A DNA stretch of 64,000 nucleotides from Opisthocomus hoazin (GCF_030867145.1 NC_134415.1:68477300-68541299), one strand, 5' to 3'; shown: positions 1 through 13,394, counted from the stretch's first letter. Translations and numbers: made by a program. The notes: generated from the sequence alone by a model not told the origin.

Positions 1-932
1 GCCTAAGTCATGTCTGTCCCAGAGGACAGAGGGCAGAACCAGCAGCACATCTCCCCTGAAGCCTCCTGCTCCTGGAGCGCTCCTTGTATTTGGTAAATGA
101 ACATTTTTCTCAGAAGTACAGAAAAGGGAGAACACATTTATTTACTTAGTTTCACATTTTTCCCCATGCATATTCTCATAACATCATCGAAAGCCATCCA
201 ACAAGCACAGGTCAGGAATACTTGAAATTACCTGCACTCCTGCAGATACTTCAGCTTCTGCACAGATGAAGTAAAAAAGTGATTACAGTCATGCTCGTAC
301 AAACAGCAGTAGTTTAGTCCCCTCTCTTCTTCTGGTTTCTTCTTCTGGTGAAGGACTACAGTCAATATTGAAAATAACATGGAGATTTTTTTTTAGCAAA
401 AATATATCGAGCTAGAGCACCTTATTTCCACATTACATGCTGTCTCCAAATTTACGTGATTTTGTCACCGTGAAGCAATTTATCACCACGTTGAAAGAAG
501 CAGGCTTGTTAGTTTGGGCCGATGTTTATTCTGTAAGCGTATGACTTGCATCTTCTAACTTGCAGATTATTCCTTGTTTTTAGCCTTCATACTCCAGCTA
601 AAGTGGTCCTGGTGCGAAGGTTGGTGACATCTTCCACCCTCTGCAAGGCCTGTCCATGTGCAGTGCTTTCTGTGCAAGGCCTCAAACCCAAAGCAGACTA
701 ATTGGTTGCCCTGAAAACTTATTTCTGGTTTAAGGCTTTTTTTTGTCCTCTTTGTTGTTATAGTTACTCACCAGAAGACATACGTACTCCTTGCCCTACC
801 TGCTGTCTGAGCAGGTATAATTTCATGTTGAGGGCAGTGAGAAATCTCTGAGAATACAAGGACTACCCTTTTTTAATCAAGCACTATTTAAAAATACGCT
901 AGCAGCCACTAAAGACAGCTGTCAGATCACAA
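1..932. other. Non-coding stretch, nothing recognised
   Basis: No repeat, exon or RNA gene was recognised here. The sequence is AT-leaning with frequent stops in all frames and ordinary short A and T runs. Confidence 0.6.
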
Positions 933-1577
933 ATAGATATTTGGCAGCCCAGAAAGCCAACCGTATCCTGGGCTGCATCAAGAGAAACGTGACCAGCAGG
1001 TCGAGGGAGGTGATTCTGCCCCTTTACTCTGCTCTTGTGAGAACCCACCTGGAGTCCTACGTCCAGCTCTGGAGCCCCCAACATAAGAAGCATATGGATG
1101 TGTTGGAGCAGGTCCAGAGGAGGACCACGAAGATGATCAGAGGGCTGGAGTACCTATCCTATGAGGACAGGCTGAGGGAGTTGGGGCTGTTCAGCCTGGA
1201 GAAGAGAAGGTTCCGGGGTGATCTTACAGCAGCCTTCCAGTACCTGAAGGGGCCCTACAGGAAGGATGGAGAGGGACGTTTCACAAGGGTGTGTAGTGAT
1301 AGGACAAGGGGGAATGGCTGTAAACTAAAAGAGGGCAGATTTAGATTAGATATTAGGAAGAAATTCTTCACCATGAGGGTGGTGAGGCACTGGAACAGGT
1401 TGCCCAGAGAAGCTGTGGCTGCCCCCTCCCTGGAAGCGTTCGAGGCCAGGTTGGATGGAGCTCTGAGCAACCTGGTCTAGTGGAAGATGTCTCTGCTCAT
1501 GGCAAGGGGTTTGGAACCAGATGATCTTTAAGGTCCCTTCCAACACAAACCACTCTATGATTCTATGGTTCTATGAT
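933..1577 (+). mobile_element. CR1 LINE, 5'-truncated 3' end
   Basis: This fragment keeps the C-terminal part of CR1 ORF2 after the reverse-transcriptase core, plus the 3' untranslated end. An open frame runs 941-1480 (first codon TTG, so not a true start) and stops at TAG. Landmarks shared with the longer CR1 at 3570-5765 are [40 protein letters not shown] and [10 protein letters not shown]. The 3' tail is a short array of ATTCTATG-like octamers around 1552-1577. The loss of everything upstream is the usual 5' truncation made when CR1 inserts. The 3' end after the stop resembles the copy at 55258-55614 more than the copy at 3570-5765, so it belongs to another subfamily. The catalytic RT residues are absent, so it is a dead fragment even though its frame is open. 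Confidence 0.93.
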
Positions 1578-3569
1578 TTGCTGATTACCCCTATCGTCCA
1601 CCTGGCTGATACACTTTTTAATATTTTAGATGGCTAAGATTAAAAGCTGAGGCAGCACTTACTTAAAATGCATAAAACTTCAGTCTTCTGGTTTAAGGAA
1701 ACACAAATGCACTAATTGATCAGCGTTCATGTATGAGAACTGTTCGTCCATCACTCCTAGTTATGAATATGCAATTTTCAGACTACTTGAAGTTGAAATG
1801 TTCTCCTGATACCCAGGCTTTCAAGACAAAACAACTGCATTATTATAATTATTTTCAGCTAGATGCATTAGTTACAAAGGACATACTGATAAATGCACTT
1901 CCTCTTCCCTCCTAAATTTCTGACTTCTCAGTTTAAAGAGAATCTGGCTGAACTTTTTGTTTGAATTAAATATTTTATTAAATATAATATTAAATATTTT
2001 TCACACCTGTCTTTCATGTATCAACCTTCAATATTCCAGCCCTACTTTCTTTGAACTCCCTGGATATATACAGAAGGAAAACCCTTCTTTCCACCTTTAA
2101 ACTAAACGCTGGCAGCGCAGGTCAGCATCCTGGATTGCTTCTTTCGTTTGGGTTAAATTTGGACCGAACTGAGGGAAGAAGCTTCTTTGGGAGGCAGAAG
2201 TGGACAATATCCTGCCAGCAAGGCTCAAATCCCCGCCACACGGAGCCCGCCAGAGCCCTGGGGTGAGCTATCCCGGGTGGGTGGCGGGTGGAAATGCCCT
2301 TGGGCCCTGGCTGCTTCCCCAGCCAGCCCACACACAGCAGCAGAGAGGGGGATGCCGTCGGACACTGGGATAAGCCCTCGCTGCACCAAACTGTACCAGG
2401 AGATGCTACTGGCTGCAGTTTGCTGTCCTTGCCACAATAGTCACACTGAGTTTTTCATCACTTGGGCTATTTCAACCTTGAATTACCTCGAGTAGTAGGG
2501 AGCGAAGGGTATTTAGCATACTAGAAAACAGATCTCTGAGTCTAGATTATTGAATAGCTGTAGAGAGCAGTGTCCCTTAGGAGCAGTGAAGTGCCTTAGG
2601 TTTCTAGAAACAACAGAAATTTATGTCTTTATTGATTATTGTCTTAATTTTCGTAATCAATAAACTAACTGAGCAGAGTCAGTTTGCCCCTCCAGGCTTT
2701 TATTTCTAATTAGAACTAATGAATAGGCAAGAGAACAACACGGAAGAGTCACTGATTGAGTCATATAACAGATTTCTAACTAAATAGGCTAGCTGGTTCC
2801 ACCTGGGAAAGAAGTCAGCAACATGTCACTCACCGAGGGTGTTACACTGATAGGTGACAGGGATGGTTTTGTTATGTAATATTTAATCCTAAAAATGTTT
2901 CTTAAGGCACTGTCAGAGCAGAAGTTTAAATATGTCTAATGTTATATTTCCTTTAAATTCAGAGAAAGGAAACTTTGCAACCATTCAAGTTCACAGTTTG
3001 AAACCTAGCAATGATAGGCTTTGGTAAACGAGGATATATAACTTTTCCACGGAAAGGTACATGAACATTGTTGCAGAATATACCAGAGAAGATTTGTTCT
3101 TGTGACTGGTTTGGATGATACAGAGATGACTTTTGAAGTTAGGTAGTTTTGGTTTGGTTTTTTTTTTTTAATACCCTGTGGCTTATGTACAACTTGCAGA
3201 ATCCAGCTCCATGTCCTACGAAGTTAAACTGCTGATCCTCCAGAAAGAGAAAATGGCATAAATAGCTGTCAGAAGGGCAGGACAGATAAGTGTGCTATCT
3301 GGAATTTCCACAGATCTTAATGTCAGGCCAATCCTGCGGCACCAATTCAAAAGAAAATAAATCTCATTGGTGTCAAAAGAATTTTTTACTCAGTAAGGTC
3401 TAGTATGACTGTATTTTCAAATCTATGCAATAAGTTTAATGATCAAAAAGAAGAAAAAAGCCCACCCAGTTTCAAGGACCTTGAAGTAATAATCATTTCT
3501 ATACTCCTCACTCTGACAAAATCCATGCAAGGTTTTATGCAAAAATATCCCTAACTCTGATCTCTCATG
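1578..3569. other. AT-rich non-coding stretch
   Basis: Apart from the AT repeat listed separately, I see no repeat family or exon. Short open frames at 2051-2495 overlap one another on both strands and carry no recognisable domain. Confidence 0.55.
1965..2000. repeat. AT-rich direct repeat
   Basis: The 12-base word ATTAAATATTTT occurs twice within this stretch, separated by about 12 bases of pure A/T. It is a local low-complexity repeat with no sign of a function. Confidence 0.6.
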
Positions 3570-5765
3570 ACCTCAAAACCTTGGACCTCAGGAGGGCTAA
3601 CTTTGCCCTCTTCAAGGAGCTACTGTGAGGAATCCCGTGGGCCAGGGCTCTCGAAGGCAGGGGCGTCCATGAGTGCTGGTCGCTCTTTAAACATCACTTC
3701 CTCCACGCTCAGGAGCGGTGCATCCCTCTGAGAAAGAAATCGAGCAAAGGAGGCAAGAGGCCTGCATGGTTAAACAAGGAGATTCTAGTGGAGATCAGGT
3801 GGAAGAGAAAGGTCCATGGAATGTGGAAAGAGGGGCAGGCCACTTGGGAAGAGTACAGGAATGTGGTCAGAGTGTGCAAGGATGCGACGAGGAAGGCCAA
3901 AGCCCACCTGGAATTGAAGCTGGCAAGGGATGTCAAAAACAACAAGAAGGGCTTCTTCAACTACATCAGCAGCAAAAGGAAGGCTAGGGACAATGTGGGG
4001 CCGCTGCTGAATGAGGCAGTTGTCCTGGTGACGGAGGATGCAGAGAAGGCAGAGCTACTGAATGCCTTCTTTGCTTCAGTCTTCAGTGCTAAGACTGGCC
4101 CTCAGGAATCCCAGGCCCCGGAGGTAAGAGAAGAAGCCTACAGAGAGGACAACTTTCCCTTGGTCGAGGAGGACTGTGTGAGGGATCGCTTAAGCGATCT
4201 GGACGTCCACAAATCCATGGGCCCCGATGGAATGCACCCAAGAGTGCTGAGGGAGCTGGTGGATGTCATTGCTGAGCCACTCTCCATCATCTTTGAGAGG
4301 TCCTGGAGGACAGGAGAGATGCCCGAGGACTGGAGAAAGGCCAATGTCACTCCAATCTTCAAAAAGGGCAAGAAGGAGGACCCAGGGAACTACAGGCGGG
4401 TCAGCCTCACCTCCATCCCGGGAAAGGTGATGGAGCACCTTGTCCTGGAGGCCATCAACAAGCAAGTGGAGGAAAAGAAGGTTATCAGGAGTAGTCAGCA
4501 TGGATTCACCAAGGGGAATTCATGCCAGAGCAATCCGCTAGCTTTCTACGATGACATGACTGGCTGGGTAGACGAAGGGAGAGCCGTGGATGTTGTCTAC
4601 CTAGACTTCAGCAAGGCTTTCGACACAGTCTCCCATGATATCCTCCTAGGGAAGCTGAGGGGGTGTGGGCTGGATGAGTGGTCAGTGAAGTGGATTGAGA
4701 ACTGGCTGAATGGCAGAACTCAGAGGGTTGTCATCAGCGGCGCTGAGTCTAGTTGGAGGCTGGTAACTAGTGGTGTCCCCCAGGGGTCAGTACTGGGCCC
4801 AGTCTTGTTTAACTTCTTCATCAATGACCTGGATGAAGAGTTAGAATGTACCCTCAGCAAGTTTGCTGACGACACCAAACTGGGAGGTGTGGTAGATACA
4901 CCGGAAGGCTGTGCTGCCATTCAGCATGACCTGGATAGGCTGGAGAGTTGGGCAGAGAGGAACCTGATGAGGTTCAACAAAGGCAAATGCAGGGTCCTGC
5001 ACCTAGGGAGGAACAACCCCATGCATCAGTACAGGCTTAGGGTGGACCTGCCGGAGAGCAGCTGTGCGGAGAGGGACCTGGGTGTCCTGGTGGACTACAG
5101 GTTAACCATGAGCCAGCAGTGTGCCCTGGCTACCAAGAAAGCCAATGGGATCCTGGGGTGCATCAAGAAGAGTGTGGCCAGCAGGTCGAGGGAGGTTCTC
5201 CTTCCCCTCTACACTGCCCTAGTGAGGCCCCATCTGGAGTACTGTGTCCAGTTCTTTGCTCCCCACTTCAAGAAAGATGAAGAGCTGCTGGAGAGAGTCC
5301 AGTGGAGGGCTACAAGGATGGTGAGGGGACTGGAACATCTCTCCTACGAAGGGAGGCTGAGGGAGCTGGGCTTGTTCAGCCTGAAGAAGAGAAGGCTGTG
5401 AGGGGACCTAATATATACTTACAAATATGTGAAGGATGGATGTCAGGAGGATGGGGCCAAGCTCTTTTCAGTGGTGCCCAGTGACAGGACAAGGGGCAAT
5501 GGGCACAAACTGAAGCACAGGAAGTTCTGTCTGAACATGAGGAAGAATTTCTTCACTCTGAGGGTGACGGAGCACTGGAACAGGCTGCCCAGGGAGGTTG
5601 TGGAGTCTCCTTCTCTGGAGATATTCAAGACCCGCCTGGACAAGGTCCTGTGCAGCCTACTGTAGGTGACCCTGCTTCGGCAGGAGGGTTGGACTAGATG
5701 ACCCCCAGAGGTCCCTTCCAACCCCTACCATTCTGTGAATCTGTGATTCTGTGATTCTGTGACAA
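3570..5765 (+). mobile_element. CR1 LINE, 2.2 kb, with almost complete RT domain
   Basis: This is the longest CR1 copy in the window. CR1 is the main avian non-LTR retrotransposon; its ORF2 normally encodes an endonuclease followed by a reverse transcriptase. This copy lacks the 5' UTR, ORF1 and the endonuclease, and homology begins about 3570 (LKTLDLRRANFALFKELL). It then carries the RT and the C-terminal region, a 3' UTR, and the octamer tail (CTGTGATT units) at about 5736-5761. The copy at 21855-22148, on the other strand, belongs to the same subfamily: by eye about 12 mismatches over roughly 250 bases of shared 3' end. Being cut at the 5' end and carrying two stop codons, it cannot move by itself. 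Confidence 0.95.
3572..5665 (+). pseudogene. CR1 ORF2 reverse transcriptase with two in-frame stops
   Basis: One frame can be followed from about 3572 to the stop at 5663-5665 and is broken only by TGA at 3626-3628 and TGA at 5399-5401. The long open part, 3788-5401, is 537 codons and begins with GTG only because the frame was called open there; the true protein start lies upstream and is lost. Counting from 3788, RT landmarks are [13 protein letters not shown] near residues 201-213, motif A ([11 protein letters not shown], first Asp at residue 273), motif B ([14 protein letters not shown]) and motif C (FADD, Asp361 and Asp362). All three catalytic aspartates are present. The second stop falls where other CR1 copies in the window have Arg (KRRLRGDL or KRRFRGDL), which fits C-to-T decay of a CGA codon. 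The frame downstream, 5429-5665, is the same frame, so no indel separates the two halves. Confidence 0.9.
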
Positions 5766-8700
5766 ATTCATAAACCAGAATGATTGGGGCAGGAGTACGA
5801 CAGAGAACTGGTGGTGGACTCCAAGGCCAAAGGAGTTCTCTGCTCCTCATTTGTGTCTAGATTGCAATGTCCCTGGCACCCCCAGAGTGATGCAATGTAA
5901 GTCATGGTCCAGTTTAAAAAATCCATCTCGTTGCAGCAAAGATGAAAGGTCGTGGGGCAAGAAACCCTCTTTAGTATACATCGGGGTTCCTTGTGCTCCA
6001 CATTCTCAACCAATGCTTGGTCTGATCTTTAGTATACAGTTCTGCATGAGAAAAAAGTGGAGTTCACCATGAATTGTTCACCATTAACAGCATGGGGTTT
6101 TAGGCACAAGTTCTGCTTGCATTTCTTAATGAGTACAACTGTTAACTGATGCAGTATTTTAAATGAAGAACTAGAAACCTCAGTGGGGTGCACAGCTTTT
6201 GCACTGAGAATCTAAAAGGCCTTCATTTTCTTGGGCACGGAGCCATTTTTTTTCATGTTGTTTTGGTTACATTGTTTTGTGAGTGTTTAATACATTTCTG
6301 TGTCCTAATGATCCTTGCAGACATCTATCAGGTTTGCTTCCTACTATACTCATTCTTCATCTTCCTTCTTCTCTGTATCTGCTCTTTTTTAATCTTTAAC
6401 TTTGCTGCTGCTTTTGTTACGGTTAGGAAGATTTTGGAAAGGCGCAGCCATACGGTCCTCTGCTGCAGATGCAAGGACACAAAGAAAGGGATACAGTGTC
6501 TGTGAAACCCTCAGATTGGAATAGGAATTGAAAATAAAGTAAGAAGACAAAAATTCTCATTTTCAGGTGGAAGGTTTCTAATAAAATAGGGCATAAAATT
6601 GTAAGATACAATATGGTATTTTAAGATAATTGTGTTTATTTTGAGATGTCTCATCCCAAAAGCACTGACAGAACTCTCATCCCTTAGTACCTAAATGTCA
6701 CTCATACTATTCAGCTACACAAGTTTGACAATACACATTTCCACTGCATGTTATCATTAACAAAACCAAGACCTGGGTGCATTCATTACTCATGGGTATG
6801 ATACCAAAATGAGATAGCCATGAAAGGAGTTACTGAAGCTGAAGGACAGCTTTGTCACAAGAATATACAGATAGACACCAGCCATTTATAACCATGACCT
6901 GGATTTCTAAGCACCAAAGCTTTGAAGTGCTGCTATGTCTTCCTGCAGAGCAGAGAGGGATAAAACTCAAATTGCACTTAAAGACAGCACTTAAATATTT
7001 TGAGGGAGGCATTGCACAGTGGTAGCAGGGCCTAACCCCAGTGGCCCAGGAAGATCCTCCTGTCCTATGCACCTTGGAGAAAGGGAGATCGAAGTCCACA
7101 GGACATAGGACACATGGACCAGATTCCTGCTCTTTTTTGCTTTCCTCCTCCTATCTTTCCATTTTCTCCATTTCTTTTCATTCCACTGTGACCTTTCATC
7201 ACTTTTTATCCCTTCCTTCCTTCTCTATGAGGCAGGAATATGCCTGGCTTGAGGAAAGTGAGAAAGCAGGGTAAGCACCAGGAGAACAAATAGAGAGGTG
7301 GAAAGATGAAGAACAGACTAAATGTACCTCAGTTTTCTTGGTCACTGTTTTTTGGTGTTTCAGTCTGAAAGGTTGGGTGTTTGATTTTTTTATTTTTCAG
7401 TCTCAAAACCATACTAAGAAACTTTAGGTTCAATTATATTTCCCTTCTATCCCTCCCCCCCTTCCCGCCCCAAAGAAAAAAAGCCTGAGAGTTTCTGAGT
7501 TTTAAAAGTTGAGTTTACATGGCAGGAATTTACCTGGAAAAGCCCCATGAATCCCTTCCTGTCACTGAAGTCATGCTTCACCTCCAAGAGGGAAAGACTC
7601 GCTCTTCTGCAAATACTTGCAAAAAATTTTCTGTAAAGAATGGTCTCAGAGTGTCTGTGAGATGCCTCCTCTCTCCCAGCTTTGGCTGTAAATGCAGTCC
7701 CTGAATGCAGCTGCCTCCCTGTTTTGGAGCCTGCTCACCTCCACAAGGGACTGTGGAGCAACTGGAAGCAGTGGCGAGCATGGCAGTGTCAGAAGATTTC
7801 ACAGACTTCGATTGTAATTCCTCGAACAAAACCTTTGCTATGAAGAAGTCAACGCAATTTCCTCCTATCGCACTTCGCTCTGTCAGAAACTCAGCACTTG
7901 CCCTTGCACAGCAGCAGCAGGCAGCATTTATCGATGTAATGGTGCCGTATGCACGGATGTCTGGCACAGTGACGTGCCCCAGAGTGCCCGGAAAGCGCCG
8001 GCCGAGGCGGCATTCAGCCACACGGCTGCACCGGCGCTGGGCTCTCTCTGTTCTTTCTTTCCTGGGTGGCAAGGAGCCATGCCCTGCCACAATGCCTGCA
8101 TTGTGGAGACAGAAAGAACAAAACGCGCATGTTTATCCTGATCAGTACTGGAACAAATCACTCGTACTTATCAGACTGCAAGGCCTTTTCTGGTAACAGA
8201 AACTTGAGCAAGAAAAAGCCTCAAAGAAAATAGCAACAATCAGGCAAGTCAAAATACAGTGAGATATCTCCACTTTTGAGACATGGTATTTCACTAGGTG
8301 CTGTCTCAAATTCATTTGTGTAACTAGGTATTATAGAGCTGGGGTGACACTTACACATCCAGAGATCTGAAATAAAGGAAAACAACTTTATTTTCATTAA
8401 AAACCTACCTGAAATACCTACCTTGCTGCCTAAAAACAGATTTCTCCGTGGTAGGAAGGCAGGTATGAACTAAAATATTAGGAATTGCAACCCAGGACAA
8501 GACTAGTTCACTCTGCTCTCTTGCACCATTTCATACAAGAGAAAAGCCAAAAAGGCCATTTGTGGGTAATTACTCCTCAGGAAGTTTCTTCCCCTCACAG
8601 CACTTCAGATGCTAAACACTTCAAGACAACATACCTTAGCACGTCAAACCATGACATAGATAAGAATCAAGTATATGTCATCTATGTAAATGGTTGTCCC

Positions 8701-9325
8701 TTATTTAAACCTTCGCTGGAACTCACAGAGGGACAATAAACAGGGAATGGCCAACGTGTATATTAGTCCTGAACCTAACCAGCCTTAAAACAAAGCACTT
8801 AAGAAGAGGATCACCTGGTGCAATTGCTGGGATCTGCAGTTCAGTGACCTTGGCAGTCTCCTTCAGTCTTGTATTATTTCCAGGTCTCTGCAAACAGCTA
8901 TTTGATTGTTACTAATCATCTTCTGTGTCTCTAAGGAAGCTATTCTATGTTTCTTTCCATAAGTTTTAATAATACGCAGTTTGGTGCCAAAGAGCCCTCA
9001 TGGGCCGAGAACAGCGAAGTATGTTCCTTGTTGATGTACTTCTCCCCAGAGCCTGTCCAAACAACACTTTCTTTTTCTTGCAGTACAGTTTGTTTTGTGT
9101 AACATGTTCCCTAAAGTGAGTGGAGTCAAGACTTCACAGCCTTCCTCCTAGAGTTGTCATTCTAATCCTGCCTTTCCCAGCCCAACTCCACCTTTATGCT
9201 TAGGTTCTCCACAGCTTGTCTCCTTAGGGCTTCTGGCCCTCCTGCAGAAATGGGGCTGTTCCCGAGTCATCCAGCCAGCCCTAACCTTGGCATTTTTCTT
9301 CCTGGGTAAACCAAATGATCCTGAA
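5766..9325. other. Non-coding stretch with a pyrimidine tract
   Basis: No gene or transposon was recognised. A run rich in C and T lies at about 7129-7226. The longest open frame, 7705-8196 on +, is overlapped by an equally long one on - (7578-8090) and has no known domain, so I do not call it a gene. Confidence 0.5.
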
Positions 9326-9395
9326 TGCCTGACTCTGGTTTAGGTGGAAGACAGAGGACGTGCCTGACTCTGGTTTAGGTGGAAGACAGAGGACG
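9326..9395. repeat. Exact tandem duplication, two 35-bp units
   Basis: The 35 bases at 9326-9360 are repeated without a mismatch at 9361-9395. The unit contains CTGGTTTAGGTGGAAGACAG. Lack of any mismatch suggests a recent duplication, or an assembly or polymerase artefact; the sequence cannot tell these apart. Confidence 0.95.
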
Positions 9396-9596
9396 TTTAG
9401 TTTTCCTACTCCACCCTAAATAGCACTTAGATACCTTAATGCAAACAGGTGACTACATTTGGAGTGCATATTTTGGTATTTACCATAGTGTTCACAAAAA
9501 AACCTTTTCAGTAAGTACATCTATTTTTGCTCTTAAGCTGACAAAATAATTTAGTAAAATAAACTGGTAATTATTTTCTGTTCTTATTTCTGTTTT

Positions 9597-9830
9597 AGAA
9601 TCATAGAATGCTTTGGGTTGGAGGGGACCTTTAGAGGTCATCTAGCCCAACCTCCCTGCAGTAAGCAGGGACATCTACCACTAAAACAGGTTGCTCAGAG
9701 CCCCGTCCAACCTGGCCTTGAATGTTTCCAGGGATGGGGCCTCCACTATCTCTCTGGGTAACCCATTCCAGTGTTTCACCACCCTATTTTCGATTCTTTT
9801 CCTTATTGCTAGTTCTCTTTTGTAATAATT
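9597..9830 (-). mobile_element. CR1 LINE 3' end, truncated
   Basis: On the minus strand this is the last part of CR1 ORF2 plus the 3' UTR. The plus strand begins with the tail complement AGAATCATAGAATG, then GGAGGGGACCTTTAGAGGTC, and fades after CCAGTGTTTCACCACCCT. It resembles the start of the CR1 at 38570, so the two are of the same or close subfamilies. Only about 230 bases remain. Confidence 0.9.
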
Positions 9831-12800
9831 CCGTAAAATTTCTCCAGTGCAATTCATAGCCTCCCTTCAGCATGTAAAAAGCTGCTACATTTGGATATTT
9901 AGTGCATAATCACAGTCTCCATTGACATAACCATGAAGATTGTCATTCCCCCAGATTCCTAATGACTGGGTTAGGTCCCGCAGACAGCATCTCCCTCTGG
10001 CTGTGATGCCTGAAAGACACCTTACCTTTTTAACCACCTTGGAAAAAAAATGTTCTTTAAAGGTTGACCTGCTATACTAGCTGGTTCCATGCTGTTAGTT
10101 CCACAAAAACAGCTAAGGGAAGTGAATAAACCTAACATATACTGTTTTCTTTGGAGGTCTTCTCATTCCCAGCAGCTGGACAACTAGAAAATGAGATTTG
10201 TGAGCAGATAGAAATGTTATCTACTACAGGCTAAAAGTTTCACTATCAATTTTTACAGGATTTTGTAACATGTATATCTTAATCAGGCAGAATGAGGTAG
10301 ACCCCTAAAACTGCTCTGTGTATGTTTGCAGATGTGTCTAAAAACACCAAGAAGTACAAATCTGATCGAATGCATTCCCATGATCCCCTTCTTTTTCCCC
10401 CATCTTTTTCCTTAAGGCTCTTCTGCTGTGATTGACACTGGTAAAGTAGCACCAGTGATACAAAATAGATGTTCTAAATTTCTAGAAGATACAAAGGAAA
10501 TGTCAGTTTTGTGGCTGCCATTTAATTCTTGCCTGTTTTCTTCTAACGTGGGAAAGATATCTTTTTTGTGTTTATCAATTCTTCATAATAAAAAGGCATA
10601 AATGTACAAAATAGGTGTTGATTTCCCCATCTGCACCTGACCCTTTGGCAATGTTTTCCTCAGTAGCACAGAAGTGCTGGGGCTGGAGAAAGCATTTTAA
10701 GGAGGACCCACAGACCACGGAAGCCGCTCAGCTGGATGAAGGTGCTCCATGCCGTACGTGTGCTCCCATTCCGCTTTTATCAGTGCACTCACCTGCCTGG
10801 AGTACGGGAAAAGCTATACGGCAGCAACGTGACCCAGATGTGCTGCCCAGTCCATAGGCTCTGTTTTACAACAGCTCCCAGCATGTTGCAGCCCTGGCCA
10901 GCACCCCAGTTTCCAGAAAATAATGAGGAAGGAAAGGAGAGGGGAAGTCAGCCAGGGATGCCACGGTGCTGGGAGGCTGCAGCAGAACTGTGCCTTGGGC
11001 AGCTCCTCTTGTCCCCGTGTCTGTCCTTTCCACTGTTCCTCTACTGCATCCGTGTGGGACATGAGGGATGTGGGAGCCAGCCTGGGAACATTAAGATGAG
11101 ACATCTGGGATACTGATGGATCAAAATATTGTGGGTGAAAGACAGAGGCAGTGAGACTGGCTGTGTTCAATGCCTGAAAGCCAGGAAAACAAAAAAGTGT
11201 TCAGGCAGTTTGATGGAAGAGCCAGGGATGACAGTAAGAGCAGTATGCTGTAGTCGGGGAGTTGGTGAAAGAAATGTGACCCTGGTAGCAGTGTGTGCCT
11301 TTGAGAATTGGGGCAACTGGAGAAATTTGGATGGAAGAGCTGAAAAAGAAAAAGGAGCAGAGGAAGCATGGGGAATAAAGGAAGCAAGGAAGGGTAAATC
11401 TTAGTATAATTACTGGAAAAAACTGAAAAATTTGGGCACAGCTGGTCTATACAAGATCTACAAAGCAGCAATAAAGGTTCAGAATAGATTTTCTGTACTG
11501 GTTAAGAAAACATCAAGCGTGGCAATTTTGTCAACAGTGAAGATTCACAACTCCAGAAAAGGATTTATTTTTACCTTCTGCTAACTGATGTTCATTTAAT
11601 TGTGTTAAGTTCGCCCTTGACAAAAGCAGTTATGTCATTATCTATGAGATGGCCGAGGTTAATGGTCCCTTCACAGCCAGAAGTAGCAGAAAGGGTTTTG
11701 AAAGCAACTAAGGGCACAGGAGGGCAATGTCCAAGCTAGGGCATGGGCTAAAGGGCAGGTGTTGAGGGAAAAGAGATTGAGAAATTATCATAATCCAGGA
11801 CCTTCTTCCATTTTTTCGTGGACTTTTGTGCTCATTGTGCCACCATTGCCCACCGCGATGTGAGTGTCTGGGGTGAGGAGTGGGTCTAACTTCTTCAGCT
11901 GCAGCGACAAATTCTGCTCCCTACTAACCTGATTTATGTTTGAACCAGTAACCCAGAGCTGGGAGGCTGCACAGCTCATTAAAAATTCCCTGAGCGAGTT
12001 TTCTGACCCAGTTCCAAAACAGCAGAGAAAGCTTTTTAAGTTCGCTTTTGGAATTCACGTTATAAAAGATTCAGGCGACATATGGATTATTTATTCATGT
12101 AGGGGGTGTAAAATTGCTGCCTTATTAGAAAAAAATGCATCTGATTTCCAGTACTGTCTTTGTTTTACAGCTATTCAGGCAGCTACTAAAGTAACGAGTG
12201 GAGGGGGAAAGCAGGAAACTGGGACAAGGTCTTAGGCATGACTACAAGGACCAGAACCAACCAATCCAGTTCTAGTGCCAAATTATTTTAATGACAGAGA
12301 TGATTTTACTTTCTACTTGCCTGTAAAGGGCAAAATGGCACATTTATTATCTCAGATATTTTATTTGATTCTTTCTATATAAAGGACCTACCCCATTCTC
12401 CACGTATTTTGGATTACTCAGAAAAAATAAATTGCTCCCATATTTGCTTGTGCAGTATGTCCTTCACTTCAGAGTCAGACCCACAACAGATGTCACCAGG
12501 GACAGGTCTACTGAAGACACACCAGCTGCCCTGATTTGTACCAGCTTCAGCTCTACTCCATGCTCTGTTAATGAAAATGAATACAGGCTTGCTGCTTCAC
12601 CACAGCTATTGTTCTTGGCTTTGGGCTCTAGTTAGAAGCCCACTCCCACTGCAGGTGTGATGCATGTCAGAATCCTTTTGAGGAAACAAAAGGTAAAAAT
12701 AGAAAAGCAATGTTGTAATTGCAGACAAATCTCCAGCAGGCAACAGCCTCTCTCCATGACCTTCAGGTAGAGAAAGTTTTTTTTCAGGAAATCTGAGTAG

Positions 12801-13394
12801 CACTTGAACTCTTTGGCAGATGGCAGGTCTCTTTGGGAGAGCCAGAGTAAGAAACAGAAGCACAGCAAGCTGTAGTTTCTATTCCTTCCAGCGCTGGTTA
12901 ACGAAAATCTAAGGCGGAACATAATGGAACAGAGTAGAAAGCAAAGAGGTCAGAAGCACAAAGGACAGAGGCTCAGGGAAGCGGCAGTGATGAGAATGAC
13001 ATTGGGAATTTAGATCCTATGGAGGGGCCCCAAAAGAAATGCTGCCACTGTGGGGCCCCCAGCCATGCTCCCTGCCCCCTTGCAGCCTCCCCACATGCTC
13101 TCTCCCTGCTCTACTGGCATCAGGCCTGAGGTGTCCCCCACTCCTTTCCTTCTGGATAAGACCTGTCTGACCTTGGAGGACAAAATGTTCAGTTTTTAAA
13201 ACTTTCAGCCCAAGAAAAGTGAAGGAGCTGTGCAGTGGACCAGAAGCCAGCAGCTTCCCAGCCGAAAAAAGGCTGATGTCTCACACTCTCATCTTGGAGT
13301 TCAAAGCTTCCCAAACAGTCCAGCTGAGGTCATGTTCCAGCTCAGATAAACATCTATTGCTGCATCTGTGGAAAAAAACAAGTAATCTGCTGTA
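9831..13394. other. Non-coding stretch, nothing recognised
   Basis: Short open frames (for example 10615-11170 and 11121-11471) overlap frames on the other strand, and no splice-flanked exon or repeat family could be supported. Confidence 0.5.

Noticed and set aside
941-1480. Open 179-codon frame considered as a host gene
   Set aside because: It is the C-terminal end of CR1 ORF2, followed by a CR1 3' UTR and octamer tail.
7578-8196. Pair of long overlapping frames (163 codons on +, 170 codons on -)
   Set aside because: Both strands are open at once, which points to composition rather than coding; neither product has a recognisable domain.
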